Positions 38,501 through 47,864 of a DNA stretch of 64,000 nucleotides are shown piece after piece. Under the pieces are notes generated by a model. It made no database searches and had not been told where the DNA came from. It saw only the letters and a program-made list of their open reading frames with translations. The stretch's first letter is position 1. Every line of letters starts with the position of its first letter. Made by a program: the position numbers and the translations under genes. The stretch is from Geitlerinema sp. S16 (GTDB taxonomy: Bacteria; Cyanobacteriota; Cyanobacteriia; Cyanobacteriales; Geitlerinemataceae), in contig JAABST010000010.1 of assembly GCA_011390275.1 (NCBI GenBank), positions 1 to 64,000 on the forward strand. The letters run 5' to 3'.

Positions 38501-39977
38501 TGGGGTATTCCGTGATTTCGGCGTACTGGCATTTGGCGATCGCCACCATCGCGGACAGAAATGTCCATTTTCGGTACACCTGGAGACTTTCGCTATCCTC
38601 AGGCGTCGTGATGGCAGCCAGGAACTGATCGCCGAGATCGCGGACGGTTTTGACCGCTTTCAGCGCCGCTTTTTTATCGTTCAGTTGTGCCTTGCTTAAG
38701 CGTGGTACGAGGAAATCTAGCGTAAAGTCAGCGGCGAGACATTCCGTTTCGCACTCGTGCCAATGGGCGATCGCCTGCACAAGCTGAAGAAAAAACTCGC
38801 GAATTTTGCCGCGTATGGGTGTGCCGTGGCGATTATCGTCGAGAAACGACTCTAAGCGCTGTCGTTCAAGGTCAAGGGGCGGCGGTGGCGGCGGTTCCGC
38901 TGCCTTTTCCAGTTCATCCATGGCTTCGAGATCGTCGAGTTCATCGAGATTGATCGGACTCAGCGCCTCTAAATCATCGAAGTTGTCCGGCTCATCAAAC
39001 CCCTCAAGTCCTGGAATGGAACCTGTGAGCGAGGGATCATCACTGATCGCAATGGAATCATCCGGAAGAGGGACGACCTTGGGAGTGGTAATGGGCGGGG
39101 ATGGTGGGGGAGTGGGAAGTTGCGGTTGGGTGGGGGATTCGAGCTGGGGTTGGGTGACGGGTTCTGGTTCCGGTTCGGGAAGGTAGGGAACTGCGGGTGC
39201 GGGACACGCGAGGTCAAGCAATTCGGGCGATGCCTGCCCGCCGGATTCGCGATCGCCGCCGAGTACAAGCCGCTGTGACGCTTTGAAGTCCGCCAGAGCG
39301 ATCGTCCCAACCTCCAAAATGCGATCGCCATTGAGTTCAAGCGCCTTGGCCACCGTTTTAGCCAAGTCACTCCAGCCCATCAACCCGAGAGATTCTCCGA
39401 GGCCGACAAACACCTCACAGCTCGATGACAAAATGGTCGCGATCTGGGTTAGGTCGCTGGTGTTGATCGCCTGACTCAGTTCATCAATCCGCTCCTGAAC
39501 GCCCATCTCGAAAATCGATTGGGTAATGTCAAAGCCTAATTCTGCCGAGCTGGGAATATAGTCATGTTGCCCAAAATCATCGCCGAGCTTGTCGCGCAGT
39601 TGCTGAAATAGCTCGGTGGCGCGATCGAGGACTTGACCCTCGTCACAGCTCGAATTGGATAGCTCTGCCGCCAGGGGAACCCGTAGACATTCATAGCCTT
39701 CGAGCAGCAATCCCTCCATCTCGGGATCAATCACAATCTCTTCGTTATACAGCGCCTTAAACGCATCTTCGAGAGAGTGAGCGACGGTCTCGATCGTCTT
39801 CAGTCCGACATTGGCCGCTGCCCCCTTCAGGGTGTGAGTCGCCCGCATCAAGGCGTGGACGTTCTGGACGCGGGGCGCATCGTGAATTTGCAGCAGGCCA
39901 TCTTCCAGCGTTTGCAGCAGCTCGGGAGCTTCGCTGAGGAAGTAAACGTAACCTTGATCTCGGATTGTCGGGTCCAT
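35526..39977 (-). CDS. pixL: PixL-type hybrid CheA histidine kinase
   Basis: 1,483 residues, last gene of the pix operon. It begins with an Hpt domain (phosphorylated His48 in RATHTLKGAAANVG). A long Pro/Glu-rich stretch follows. A helical region lies at about 380-520, followed by a second disordered stretch rich in PPxP to about 790. The CheA core follows: dimerisation helices (LAGIERLNHRLGELLIEQNRLA), the ATPase with N-box LVRNAFDHGIED at about 1010, DDGRGLN and GRGVGLDVV. A CheW-like domain ends near 1,300, and a receiver domain has LLIVDDSINLRHTL at about 1,360 with phosphoacceptor Asp in LILCDVEMPRMNG. CheA-REC fusions relay PixJ signals to the motility machinery. It starts 81 bases after pixJ. 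Confidence 0.92.
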   Translation of the reverse strand: MDPTIRDQGYVYFLSEAPELLQTLEDGLLQIHDAPRVQNVHALMRATHTLKGAAANVGLKTIETVAHSLEDAFKALYNEEIVIDPEMEGLLLEGYECLRVPLAAELSNSSCDEGQVLDRATELFQQLRDKLGDDFGQHDYIPSSAELGFDITQSIFEMGVQERIDELSQAINTSDLTQIATILSSSCEVFVGLGESLGLMGWSDLAKTVAKALELNGDRILEVGTIALADFKASQRLVLGGDRESGGQASPELLDLACPAPAVPYLPEPEPEPVTQPQLESPTQPQLPTPPPSPPITTPKVVPLPDDSIAISDDPSLTGSIPGLEGFDEPDNFDDLEALSPINLDELDDLEAMDELEKAAEPPPPPPLDLERQRLESFLDDNRHGTPIRGKIREFFLQLVQAIAHWHECETECLAADFTLDFLVPRLSKAQLNDKKAALKAVKTVRDLGDQFLAAITTPEDSESLQVYRKWTFLSAMVAIAKCQYAEITEYPKSFKDILFVVALRQLAQNTGDRYQTLPAVPARDRQWLETPAVAKLLQPRPPIPTDLDDAELLESVWGDDDLEDEDFVPDPSNIVVSPATEPSPAEDETPKQRELPERSSFDFDRGRPDVAYVLPQDVVTSRPEARQVPPLPQIPLPPVDSPAPSAESVREESIAEPIDPSKNQSIAEPIASDPSIPPVTPPPDPTPTPVSETLLQTPPQISTESESAAHPRDLSPHLSVASLPPLPPPPQSIPTTNSNPSPTTLYAVAVPSNDAASATVMASVTATPFRDRIKPHISHGEFAETETPETEAIAPNRKKTTTETRQLVSVDLAGIERLNHRLGELLIEQNRLALDEENLFEATKTMRVQIQQHSKTMVQALEWSEQIMSLMERAGAAYEGKASQGNELLTMTQLGGVDFDGYADLHLTIKTALQEALELDAKTGEVNRLVRGSGQAMEKQKQLLSVMQDDLVDVRMLPLQEILDRFTLVLRQLSRLQGKTVNLEISGGELAIEQGVAQRLYDPLLHLVRNAFDHGIEDADTRRSLGKPEVGTIEIRAYNQGTQTTIEVRDDGRGLNVDHIRRKAVEKKFLTQEQADRLVSSDRLDILFEPGFSTAAKVSEISGRGVGLDVVRTQIQNLKGSISVQSELGGGTIFSLRIPLSLTIAKLLVVQAGGSAYALLLDAIEKIVMPLPGQTRLFENSKVLQIGEGDEKTMVSVRQLADLMHYTSSLVSSTAEPTKGVMSISRDISAPILLLRHNNKYLGLEVDHIIGEQELVIRPLGAAIAPPNYVYGCSILSDSRLCLVIDGGEMIDRALTPMRSASPTVSSFASYAINAPACDLPSNVPSTSSSSLAFNKTPPTSSLDSSPSEPRLSQDDAHLLLIVDDSINLRHTLSLTLQKAGYQVVQARDGVEALEQLEQTPAIELILCDVEMPRMNGFEFLGTYRQKPELGNVPVITLTSHSSQKYRQIASSLGASAYLTKPYSESELLSTVSDLLTPSTAT

Positions 39978-40058
39978 AGCGCGTGCGGTCGGCGGAAGAT
40001 CTACGAAAGGTCAGGATATCAAGCCGGGATCGAAAGCTGGGCTGATCCCGGCTGCCCG

Positions 40059-43000
40059 TTAGTCCACCTTGAACTGACCGGCGCTGGCCTGTAGCTCTTG
40101 TACGGTGGTCAGGGCGTCTTTAAACGATTGAGAGATCTCGATCGAGTTGTCCGAGGTGCGATCGGCGATCGAGGCCACTTCTGTCATCAGTTTTGTGACC
40201 GACTGCGCCTGACGGGTTTGCTCGCGGGTCGCCGCCGAAATCCCCTCCACCAGTCCGGCAATTTGACCGGTCGCCGCCACGATGTCGTTGAGCGTTTCCC
40301 GCGTTTCGCCCACCAGGGTCGTCCCGCGCGTCACCTGCTCCGAGGCCATCTGCATCGCCAGGGTGACTTCTTTGGTCTCTTCCTGGATGTCCTGCACCAG
40401 TTTTTCAATCTCGGTCGTGGCATCCCCGGATTGACGCGCCAGCGATCGCACCTCATCGGCCACCACTGCGAACCCGCGTCCGTACTCGCCTGCCCGCGTC
40501 GCCTCGATCGCTGCGTTCAGCGCCAGCAAGTTGGTCTGAGTCGCGAAGTTGTTAATCAGGTTCACCACCTTGGCAATATCCTGCGAGGACTGGGTCAGGC
40601 GCTTGATGCTCTTGGCCGCTTCGGTCACGGTTTTACGGATGTCCATGATGCCGTCTACGGTACGGTTCATGGCCTCGTCACCGGATTGCAGGGTTTTGTT
40701 CGCCGTTTCGATCGCGGTTTCCACCTGGAGGGCGTTTTTCGCGGTTTCTTCGGTGAAGTTCACCATGGCCTGAATCTGGCCAAGAGCATTGGTGATTTCC
40801 TCCACCTGCTTTTGCGCCTGAGACGACAGCTCAATCAACGATGCGTCGCTGCTTTCGGAGGTATTCACCACCTTGGCGACCGCGCCTTGCACCTGAACCA
40901 CAATCCGCCGCAGACTTTGCAGCGTGTTGTTATAGGAGTCGGCCAGGGTTCCGAGTTCATCCTCGGTCACCGGAGCCCGCACGGTGAGGTCGCCATCGAG
41001 TGCCGGACGGACGGCCATCAGCAGATCGAGCGCTTTGCGCTGCAAATCTTCTTTCGCGGCTTTGTCCCGCTGTGCGGCGGCTTCCAGCTCCGAGGCTTGC
41101 TCTTCGACTTTTTTCAAATATTGACCCTGTTGGATCGCGACCCCCAGTTGGACGCCGATTTGAGCCAGCAGTTGCACTTCAGCATCTTCCCAGTCGCGCG
41201 GCCCGCTGTTTTGGTAGGCGGCGAGCAAACCCCAGAGCCGATCGCCCTGGAAGATCGGCACGATCGCGTAAGCGCGACATTGATACTGTTCCAGGATTTC
41301 CAAATAGCAGGGCGTAAATCCGGCGGTATAAATATCCGTCACCGAGAACGTCTTCTTCTCGGCAAAGCGACCCCCTTCGGTTTCTTGGAGATAGGTATCA
41401 CCGACTTGAGGCTCCACATAGGCGGAGGCGTCAATCAGGGGTTTTAGCGAGTTGCAGTCGCTGACGTTGCGCTGCAAGGCGGGTAGCTCTTGCTGACGGG
41501 TGACCAGGGAAATCCAGGTCGCACCGACGGACTCAGCGACAAACGCGCCACTCCAGTCTTCGTTAAACCGATAGACCCCGACCCGATCGCACTTCAGCAG
41601 CGTGCGGACTTCCTTCGTGGTCGTATCGAAGATCGTTTCGACATCGAGGGTGCGACGAATGCGATCGATCACCTGGGTGACGGCGCGATCGCGAATCGCT
41701 GCTTTTTCCAGCTTGCTGGACTGCTGGCGCAATTGCTCCAGGGTTTCCGCCTGCTGCAACGCGATCCCGAGCTGGTCTGAGATCCGGACGAGCAAGCTCA
41801 CCTCGTTATCTTCCCAATCCCGTGGCCCGTCGTTTTGGTAGGCTGCGAGGATACCCCACAGTTCCGACCCTTGGAAGATCGGCACCAACGTATAGGCTCG
41901 CGCTTCAAACTGTTCGAGCAGCTCGACGTGACAGGGATCGTGGCCTTCGGTGTAGATATCCGAGACCGCATAGGTTTCGCGATTGGCGTAGCGTCCGCCT
42001 TGGTTTTCTTCGAGATAGGTATCTTTCCAGACGCGCTTAACGTTAGGGCCGACGAGTTTACCCCAGCCCTGGGCGACGGATTCGGCGACGAATTCACCGC
42101 TATAGTCCGGGTTGAATTTGTAGACCGAAACGCGATCGCACTTCAACAGTTGCCGTACTTCCTGCGTGGTGGTGTTGAAAATATTCTCCACCTCGAAGGA
42201 CTGACGAATGCGGCCAATTACCTGATCGATCGCGCGGTCTTGGGCAGCAGTCTTTTCGATCCGTTCGCTTTGTTCACGCAGTTGTGCCAAGGTTTCCGCC
42301 TGTTGCAGCGCCACACCAAGCTGATCGGAAATACGAACCAGTAACCCGACTTCATCGTCATCCCAATCGCGCGGTTTGTCGTTCTGGTAGGCGGCCAAAA
42401 TGCCCCACAGTTCCGACCCTTGGAAGATCGGCACAAGCGTATAGGCTCGCGCTTCAAACTGTTCGAGCAGCTCGACGTGACAGGGATCGTGACCTTCGGT
42501 ATAGATATCGGAAACGGCGTAGGTGTCGCGATCGGCGTAGCGTCCGCCTTGGTTTTCTTCGAGATAGGTATCTTTCCAAACCCGTTGGACATTCGGACCC
42601 ACCAGCTTGACCCAGCCATCGGCCACGGATTCGGCGACAAACTCACCGCTGTAGTCCGGGTTGAATTTGTAGACCGAGACCCGATCGCATTTCAGTAGCG
42701 ATCGCACTTCGCGCGTCGTCGTCCCGAAAATCGTCTCAATATCGAAGGATTCGCGAATCCGGGCGATCACCTGACCCACGGCGCGATCGCGAACCGCTGA
42801 TTGCTCGATGCGCTCACTTTGGCTACGCAACTGCCCCAGGGTTTCCGCCTGCTTGAGCGCCACACCAAGCTGATCCCCAATCCGGGCGAGCAAACTGACT
42901 TCGGCCTCTTCCCAATCGCGCGGCCCATCATTCTGGTACGCTGCGAGAATGCCCCACAGATCCTCCCCCTGGAAAATCGGCACGAGCATATAGGCTCGCG

Positions 43001-44726
43001 CTTCAAACTGTTCGAGCAGCTCGACGTGACAGGGATCATGACCTTCAGTGTAAATATCCGACACCGCATAGGTTTCGCGCAGGGCGTAGCGTCCGCCTTG
43101 GTTTTCTTCCAGATACGTATCTTTCCAAACGCGCTGGACATTCGGCCCGACCAAAGCGCCCCAGCCCTGAGTGACGGATTCCGCCACAAACTCGCCGCTA
43201 AAATCGGGGTTGAATTTGTAGACCGAAACCCGATCGCATTTCAGTAGCGATCGAACTTCCCGCGTAGTTGTATTGAAAATCTCATTGAGGTCAAGCGACT
43301 GACGAATCCGGCTCATCACCTGAGCAAACGTTTGATCCCGTTCAGCCGCCTTCTCGACTCGTATTGACTGCAACTGCATCTGGCGAACGGTTTCCGCCTG
43401 CTGGAGCGCGAGGCTTAACTGGTCGGCAATGCGTTGTAACAGCGTGACTTCGGCTTGTTCCCACTGTCGTGGCGCACCATTTTGGTAGGCCGCGAGGATG
43501 CCCCACAGGGTTTCCCCTTGGAACATCGGTACGAGCATGTACGCCCGCGCTTCAAACTGCTCTAGCAGTTCGATATGGCAGGGATCATGTCCCTCGGTAT
43601 AGATATCGTCAACGGCGTAGGTTTCATGTTCGGCGTACCGTCCGCCCTGATTCTCTTCGAGATAGGTATCTTTCCAGACGCGCTGAACATTGGGACCCAC
43701 CAGCTCAACCCAGCCCGGTGCAACGGATTCGGCCACAAACTGGCCGCTGTAATCGGGGTTGAATTTGTAAACGGAAATCCGATCGCAATTCAGCAACATC
43801 CGCACTTCGCGGGTCGTCGTTGCAAAAATTTCGTCAATATCGAGGGATTGGCGCACACGTTCAATCACGCGCGAGACGCCATTATCACGATCCTGGCCAC
43901 GCCCAAGCGCTTCACGCAAATCGACCAAGGCGGCTTCGACCTTGGCTTGCGAGTCCAGCACCGCACGATCGAGATCAAACTGCTGCATCAGCACCGTCAT
44001 CTCCGTCACCACCTGACGCAAAAAGATGATCTCACGCTCCGCCCACTGATACGAGCGATCGCACTGCTGCACCGACAGCAAACCCCAAAAGGTATCCCCT
44101 AAACAAATCGGTACATTCAGGCTGGCTTTCACCTGATAGCGTTCGAGGATTTGGCGCTGATAGGGCGTCAGATTGGTACGTTCGGTATCCGCGATCGAGA
44201 CGAACGGATGGGTTAAATAATCGTCCGGCGTATCAAACCCAAACCCCGTCAGGTGAATCGTTGTGCCTTGGGTCGGCGTCCAGCCCCGCGCCAAGGATTC
44301 CGCAACCACCAGGCCGGTATAGTCCGAAAATTCATCGCTCTCGCTGACGGTGACATCCGCTGTATCAGGGTCACTGGCTCGACGACCGCCCTTGCCGTTA
44401 CCGCTTCCATTCCCGAACCCCACGCCGCTGGTATTGCGCGAACTGTAGAGGTAGGACGCCACCGATTGCCCGTCATGGGGTTGCATCAAACCGGCTGGCA
44501 TCGACGGCGCCATCAAGCGATCGATCTGTGGCTCCAAAAACCGCAGCATCAAGACGCGATCGACCTGTAAACTTTGGCGGATCTGAATCGCCGTCATCTT
44601 CAATAAATCTTCCGGAGTTTTGGCGCTGCGCATCTGTTCAGCAACGCTCGTTACCTGCTGACGCAGCTCCTTGAGGGACTGCTCGAAGGTTGATATTTCT
44701 CGGGACGATAACTCTTGAGGGGCCAT
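40059..44726 (-). CDS. pixJ: PixJ-type photoreceptor: divergent GAF, five CBCR-like GAFs, HAMP, MCP domain
   Basis: 1,555 residues, with no membrane helix seen. A divergent GAF (about 35-250) lacks the bilin Cys. GAF1 to GAF4 carry Cys-His at 383/384, 566/567, 749/750 and 932/933, exactly 183 residues apart. Around the first are Trp351, Asp353, Arg363-Tyr364 and His380, matching the spacing of the bilin-pocket residues I recall for the red/green photoreceptor AnPixJ GAF2. GAF5 has Cys1140-Tyr1141 and a 25-residue insertion with Cys1091. A HAMP-like region (about 1230-1285) and the chemoreceptor signalling tip ([22 protein letters not shown] at about 1392-1413) follow. It should sense light through phycocyanobilin and drive the CheA kinase encoded next. 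Chromophore binding is inferred from the residues. Confidence 0.9.
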   Translation of the reverse strand: MAPQELSSREISTFEQSLKELRQQVTSVAEQMRSAKTPEDLLKMTAIQIRQSLQVDRVLMLRFLEPQIDRLMAPSMPAGLMQPHDGQSVASYLYSSRNTSGVGFGNGSGNGKGGRRASDPDTADVTVSESDEFSDYTGLVVAESLARGWTPTQGTTIHLTGFGFDTPDDYLTHPFVSIADTERTNLTPYQRQILERYQVKASLNVPICLGDTFWGLLSVQQCDRSYQWAEREIIFLRQVVTEMTVLMQQFDLDRAVLDSQAKVEAALVDLREALGRGQDRDNGVSRVIERVRQSLDIDEIFATTTREVRMLLNCDRISVYKFNPDYSGQFVAESVAPGWVELVGPNVQRVWKDTYLEENQGGRYAEHETYAVDDIYTEGHDPCHIELLEQFEARAYMLVPMFQGETLWGILAAYQNGAPRQWEQAEVTLLQRIADQLSLALQQAETVRQMQLQSIRVEKAAERDQTFAQVMSRIRQSLDLNEIFNTTTREVRSLLKCDRVSVYKFNPDFSGEFVAESVTQGWGALVGPNVQRVWKDTYLEENQGGRYALRETYAVSDIYTEGHDPCHVELLEQFEARAYMLVPIFQGEDLWGILAAYQNDGPRDWEEAEVSLLARIGDQLGVALKQAETLGQLRSQSERIEQSAVRDRAVGQVIARIRESFDIETIFGTTTREVRSLLKCDRVSVYKFNPDYSGEFVAESVADGWVKLVGPNVQRVWKDTYLEENQGGRYADRDTYAVSDIYTEGHDPCHVELLEQFEARAYTLVPIFQGSELWGILAAYQNDKPRDWDDDEVGLLVRISDQLGVALQQAETLAQLREQSERIEKTAAQDRAIDQVIGRIRQSFEVENIFNTTTQEVRQLLKCDRVSVYKFNPDYSGEFVAESVAQGWGKLVGPNVKRVWKDTYLEENQGGRYANRETYAVSDIYTEGHDPCHVELLEQFEARAYTLVPIFQGSELWGILAAYQNDGPRDWEDNEVSLLVRISDQLGIALQQAETLEQLRQQSSKLEKAAIRDRAVTQVIDRIRRTLDVETIFDTTTKEVRTLLKCDRVGVYRFNEDWSGAFVAESVGATWISLVTRQQELPALQRNVSDCNSLKPLIDASAYVEPQVGDTYLQETEGGRFAEKKTFSVTDIYTAGFTPCYLEILEQYQCRAYAIVPIFQGDRLWGLLAAYQNSGPRDWEDAEVQLLAQIGVQLGVAIQQGQYLKKVEEQASELEAAAQRDKAAKEDLQRKALDLLMAVRPALDGDLTVRAPVTEDELGTLADSYNNTLQSLRRIVVQVQGAVAKVVNTSESSDASLIELSSQAQKQVEEITNALGQIQAMVNFTEETAKNALQVETAIETANKTLQSGDEAMNRTVDGIMDIRKTVTEAAKSIKRLTQSSQDIAKVVNLINNFATQTNLLALNAAIEATRAGEYGRGFAVVADEVRSLARQSGDATTEIEKLVQDIQEETKEVTLAMQMASEQVTRGTTLVGETRETLNDIVAATGQIAGLVEGISAATREQTRQAQSVTKLMTEVASIADRTSDNSIEISQSFKDALTTVQELQASAGQFKVD

Positions 44727-45037
44727 GTTAACGATCTCCTGCGGAATGACGGAGGGTCTGGAGTGAGTGAGGCAGTGAAACGAACGGACGAAAAACGGAG
44801 GGATTAAACCGGCTTATGCGGGTTTATGGGGATTTGTGCGGATTGTGCAAATTGAGGCAAACTGCAAGCTGCAAAGTTGAGGCAAACTGCAAACTTAGGC
44901 GAAGAGCGGTGGGCTAAGCCCCCGAGAAACCATTAAACGGCAGCACATATCGATGAAGCGTGAAGAAATAAAAATCAAAGCGATCGCCATGAGCTGAAGT
45001 TCATACAAGACAGCCCATCCGAGACGTAAGAGACGAC

Positions 45038-45634
45038 CTAGAGACCCTGCTGTAAAACTTGAAAAATAGACGGCACATCGATCGCGATCGAAATCTCGTT
45101 GCTTTCATCGATAAAATAGCCCGACAAAAACGGCAACACACTGGCGGGGAAAAGCTGCGGGTCTGGCTCCTGTTGCTGCTGTAAGTTGTAGACCTCCAAG
45201 TCCAGTACCTGAGGCACCACAAAGCCGATCATCTGCTCACCTTGCTCGATCGCGATCGCGATCGCCGTGTCGGGCGGACGTTTCCCGGCAAATAACGACG
45301 GAAACCCGATCGCTTCACCCAGATCGACGATCCACAACATCTCCCCACGCCAGTTATACACACCCAATACACAGTCGCGCATCTGTGGCACCGGCAACAC
45401 CTCCGGCACACGTATCGTCACGATTTCCGAGATCGTCTCCACCGGAATTAACGCCCGATCGCCTTGACGCAGCAAAAACTGTAAAAACTTTTGAACAACC
45501 TGCGGGTTATCGACCACAGAGGTATTGTAGGCAACCGTTGCGGCTCTCGATGTAGCCAATAAACCAGGCGGATCACGACGAGGAGAAAACCCCGAGGAAT
45601 CAGACTGGCGATTCGGAAAAGACGCGAAAGACAT
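45038..45634 (-). CDS. pixI: PixI, CheW-like adaptor
   Basis: 198 residues. After about 45 low-complexity residues comes the CheW beta-barrel: FLQFLLRQGDRALIPVETISEIVTI, then VPQMRDCVLGVYNWRGEMLWIVDL, the classic G.xNxRG region, and MIGFVVPQVLDLE. CheW bridges receptor and CheA. It lies between pixH and pixJ on the same strand, the standard order for this operon. The 311-base gap to pixJ has no gene. Confidence 0.92.
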   Translation of the reverse strand: MSFASFPNRQSDSSGFSPRRDPPGLLATSRAATVAYNTSVVDNPQVVQKFLQFLLRQGDRALIPVETISEIVTIRVPEVLPVPQMRDCVLGVYNWRGEMLWIVDLGEAIGFPSLFAGKRPPDTAIAIAIEQGEQMIGFVVPQVLDLEVYNLQQQQEPDPQLFPASVLPFLSGYFIDESNEISIAIDVPSIFQVLQQGL

Positions 45635-45916
45635 GGTGCAAAGGGTGCGAACTGAGCGCAGTCATTCTGTGAATAGTCGTGCTGTGGGAAAAGTGAGTGA
45701 GTTGGGTGAGCTTGATGGGCTTGATCAGCTTTGAAGCAGACTCAGGAACATCAACGATCGAGCAATACCACGACGAAGGGGGCAGGAGACGCTTCTGGTC
45801 AGGCACGTCTAGGCATTCTCGGGTCTTTGCTCGGAACACGATCCCGAGCCGAAGCCGAAGCCTAAAGCGAAGTCGATATCGATAACCCTGCCACAGGCAA
45901 GCCCGCCCCTCCAAAG

Positions 45917-46279
45917 TTAACCGAGCAACTGTTTTAACGTCGTCGTTAACTCAGACTCATCAACAGGTTTCGTGAGATAAGCATCTGCCCCAAGCATATT
46001 TCCCCAGGTCTTATCAACATCTGTCCCCTTACTCGAACAAATCATGACCGGAATCGCCTTGGTCGTATCACTGCCTTTCAGCTCGCGACAAATCTCAAAG
46101 CCACTCTGCCCCGGCAAAATTACGTCAAGAACGATTAGGTCAGGCTTCTTACCGTCAAGATACGTAAACGCCTCATCACGACTCCCCACATTAGCGACAG
46201 TATGGCCAGCTTTTTTAAGAAAACGATTGATTCGTTCACGATCCGTTTGTCCGTCTTCGACGACTAACACAGTTCCCAT
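45917..46279 (-). CDS. pixH: PixH, CheY-like response regulator
   Basis: 120 residues from the ATG at 46279 (MGTVLVVEDGQ); an ATG 15 bases upstream is possible. It is a single receiver domain: acidic pocket VVED, phosphoacceptor Asp in DLIVLDVILPG, Thr/Ser in MICSSKG, and Lys in YLTKPVD. The phosphorylated form is expected to act on the pilus machinery or as a phosphate sink for PixL. It belongs to the pix gene series. Confidence 0.93.
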   Translation of the reverse strand: MGTVLVVEDGQTDRERINRFLKKAGHTVANVGSRDEAFTYLDGKKPDLIVLDVILPGQSGFEICRELKGSDTTKAIPVMICSSKGTDVDKTWGNMLGADAYLTKPVDESELTTTLKQLLG

Positions 46280-46679
46280 CCTAAAAAACCCCAAAAATCT
46301 AAAGCAAAATCGAACTTAGGACGATATCCCCACGCAGAAACAGAGATCATAAAAAACGTGTTTCTTGCGAATGGTTTAGTCTTGCTTTCGGGGAAAGCAC
46401 AAACAGCATTTTTCGCTCTAGATTAACCATGATCGGTATCCAGAACGCCCGAAATTGTTCCTACCTAAGGCTAACAAAAAAAACTGTATCTCTCACTTAT
46501 GGAATGATTGCAGTTCTTTACGTGGTGTTACAGTTCTGCGATCAGATCGGCAAAGCGTGAAGCCCCGCCCCTAAGCCTGCTGAATCTGTCGTACACTACA
46601 ACCCATTATTTAATTGATTTGCTTGATTGATTTGTTTGATTCGGCATAAACGGATCTCAATCCTTGAAGCCGACCCAAC

Positions 46680-47864
46680 CTAGATGACCGGTGTCTCCGC
46701 CGCCTGAAGTAGACGCTCGATCGTCGATAGCACCTTGCTTTTATCCACGGGCTTACTCAGAAAGTCAGACGCTTTCACCATCTTGGCTCGAACCCGATCC
46801 ACCACCCCGTCATTCCCCGTCAAAATGACGATCGGTGTCGTCTCAAACACGGACATGCGCCGTAGCTGTGTACAGACCTCATAACCATTCGCCACCGGCA
46901 TCACCAAATCGAGAAAAATCATATTGGGATGTTTCTCCAGCAACACTGGCAGCGCTCGCACGGAGTCGGTAACACCAATAAAACGATATCCCGCCTCCGT
47001 GATAATTTGCTTCATCAGCGCACAAACCTGCGGGCTGTCGTCGATACAGGCGATTAAGGACTGGCGACGATCTTCGGCGCTGGGGATTGTTGAAACTTCG
47101 GCGATCGGCGGCTGTGGGCGAGGAATATCAGGCGCAGGCACGACCGAAATCCACCCCTTTCGGATGTAAGCCAAGAGCGATCTTGACAGGCGCACCAAAT
47201 CAATTTTCATGATCAACGACAGTTCGCGCAATGAAGTCCGCCCATCAATACGCTTCATTAACTGCTGAAACACCTTCTCTGGGATATTGGCTTTCAAGGC
47301 AGTGCGATCGGCGATCGACGGGATCGCATCCGGATCAATCCCGGCGAGTTTAGAGTCATTCCACGCATGGAACATCGCCTGTGCTTTTTTGATCAAAGCA
47401 ACAACATTGAGCGCCACAAGCTGCATTCGCAACATGTTGAGCGCTTCATGTTTGAGCAATTTAAACTGGAGCGCCCCCTGCTGTTCGTGGCGCATGATGT
47501 CAAACATACAATCGACGATCGTCTCCTTGATCGCCGCTCCAGTTTGTTCCATCGAAATCACTTTGCGTTTTTCGAGCACCCACAAAACCTGATAGTCCCA
47601 CGCAAAAAACTTATCGGCTTCACGCACAATCAGGTTTTTAAAGTCCAGTTCTGGACAGGCACTGAGAAGGTGATAGCGCAGCGCCCGAACATTGCGATCG
47701 TGGTGAGTCGCCCACAGGATGCGACCCACACAAAAATAAATGCTCCAGCGCTCACCATTAGTGGCTTGGATATCGAGCTGTCCGGTCAGTTGTTTTTTGG
47801 CCTGTTGAACAAGTCTTGCAATGAAAATACTCGCGTGTTGCTTAGGTTCGACAGCTACAGTCAT
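46680..47864 (-). CDS. pixG: PixG, PATAN-REC (PatA-type) response regulator
   Basis: 394 residues, first gene of the operon. The N-terminal PATAN (DUF4388-like) region spans about 12-250, with LTGQLDIQA, WSIYFCVGRILWATH and GWISVVP. A C-terminal receiver starts with LIACIDDSPQVCALMKQII (about 268-286), with phosphoacceptor Asp in MIFLDLVMPVANGYE and Lys in FLSKPVDKS. PATAN proteins control the type IV pilus extension motor PilB in phototaxis. The next gene (pixH) is 400 bases downstream; the gap shows no gene and may hold a second promoter. Confidence 0.92.
   Translation of the reverse strand: MTVAVEPKQHASIFIARLVQQAKKQLTGQLDIQATNGERWSIYFCVGRILWATHHDRNVRALRYHLLSACPELDFKNLIVREADKFFAWDYQVLWVLEKRKVISMEQTGAAIKETIVDCMFDIMRHEQQGALQFKLLKHEALNMLRMQLVALNVVALIKKAQAMFHAWNDSKLAGIDPDAIPSIADRTALKANIPEKVFQQLMKRIDGRTSLRELSLIMKIDLVRLSRSLLAYIRKGWISVVPAPDIPRPQPPIAEVSTIPSAEDRRQSLIACIDDSPQVCALMKQIITEAGYRFIGVTDSVRALPVLLEKHPNMIFLDLVMPVANGYEVCTQLRRMSVFETTPIVILTGNDGVVDRVRAKMVKASDFLSKPVDKSKVLSTIERLLQAAETPVI

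Noticed and set aside
40098..41447. 449-codon open frame on the plus strand inside pixJ
   Set aside because: Antisense to conserved GAF and MCP coding sequence. Its His/Arg/Gly/Phe-rich composition reflects the complementary codons; there is no start context or family match.
40800..43800. Regular long repeats that might suggest a repeat array or CRISPR
   Set aside because: The 549-base period is the in-frame coding repeat of GAF domains. There are no short repeats with spacers anywhere in the window.
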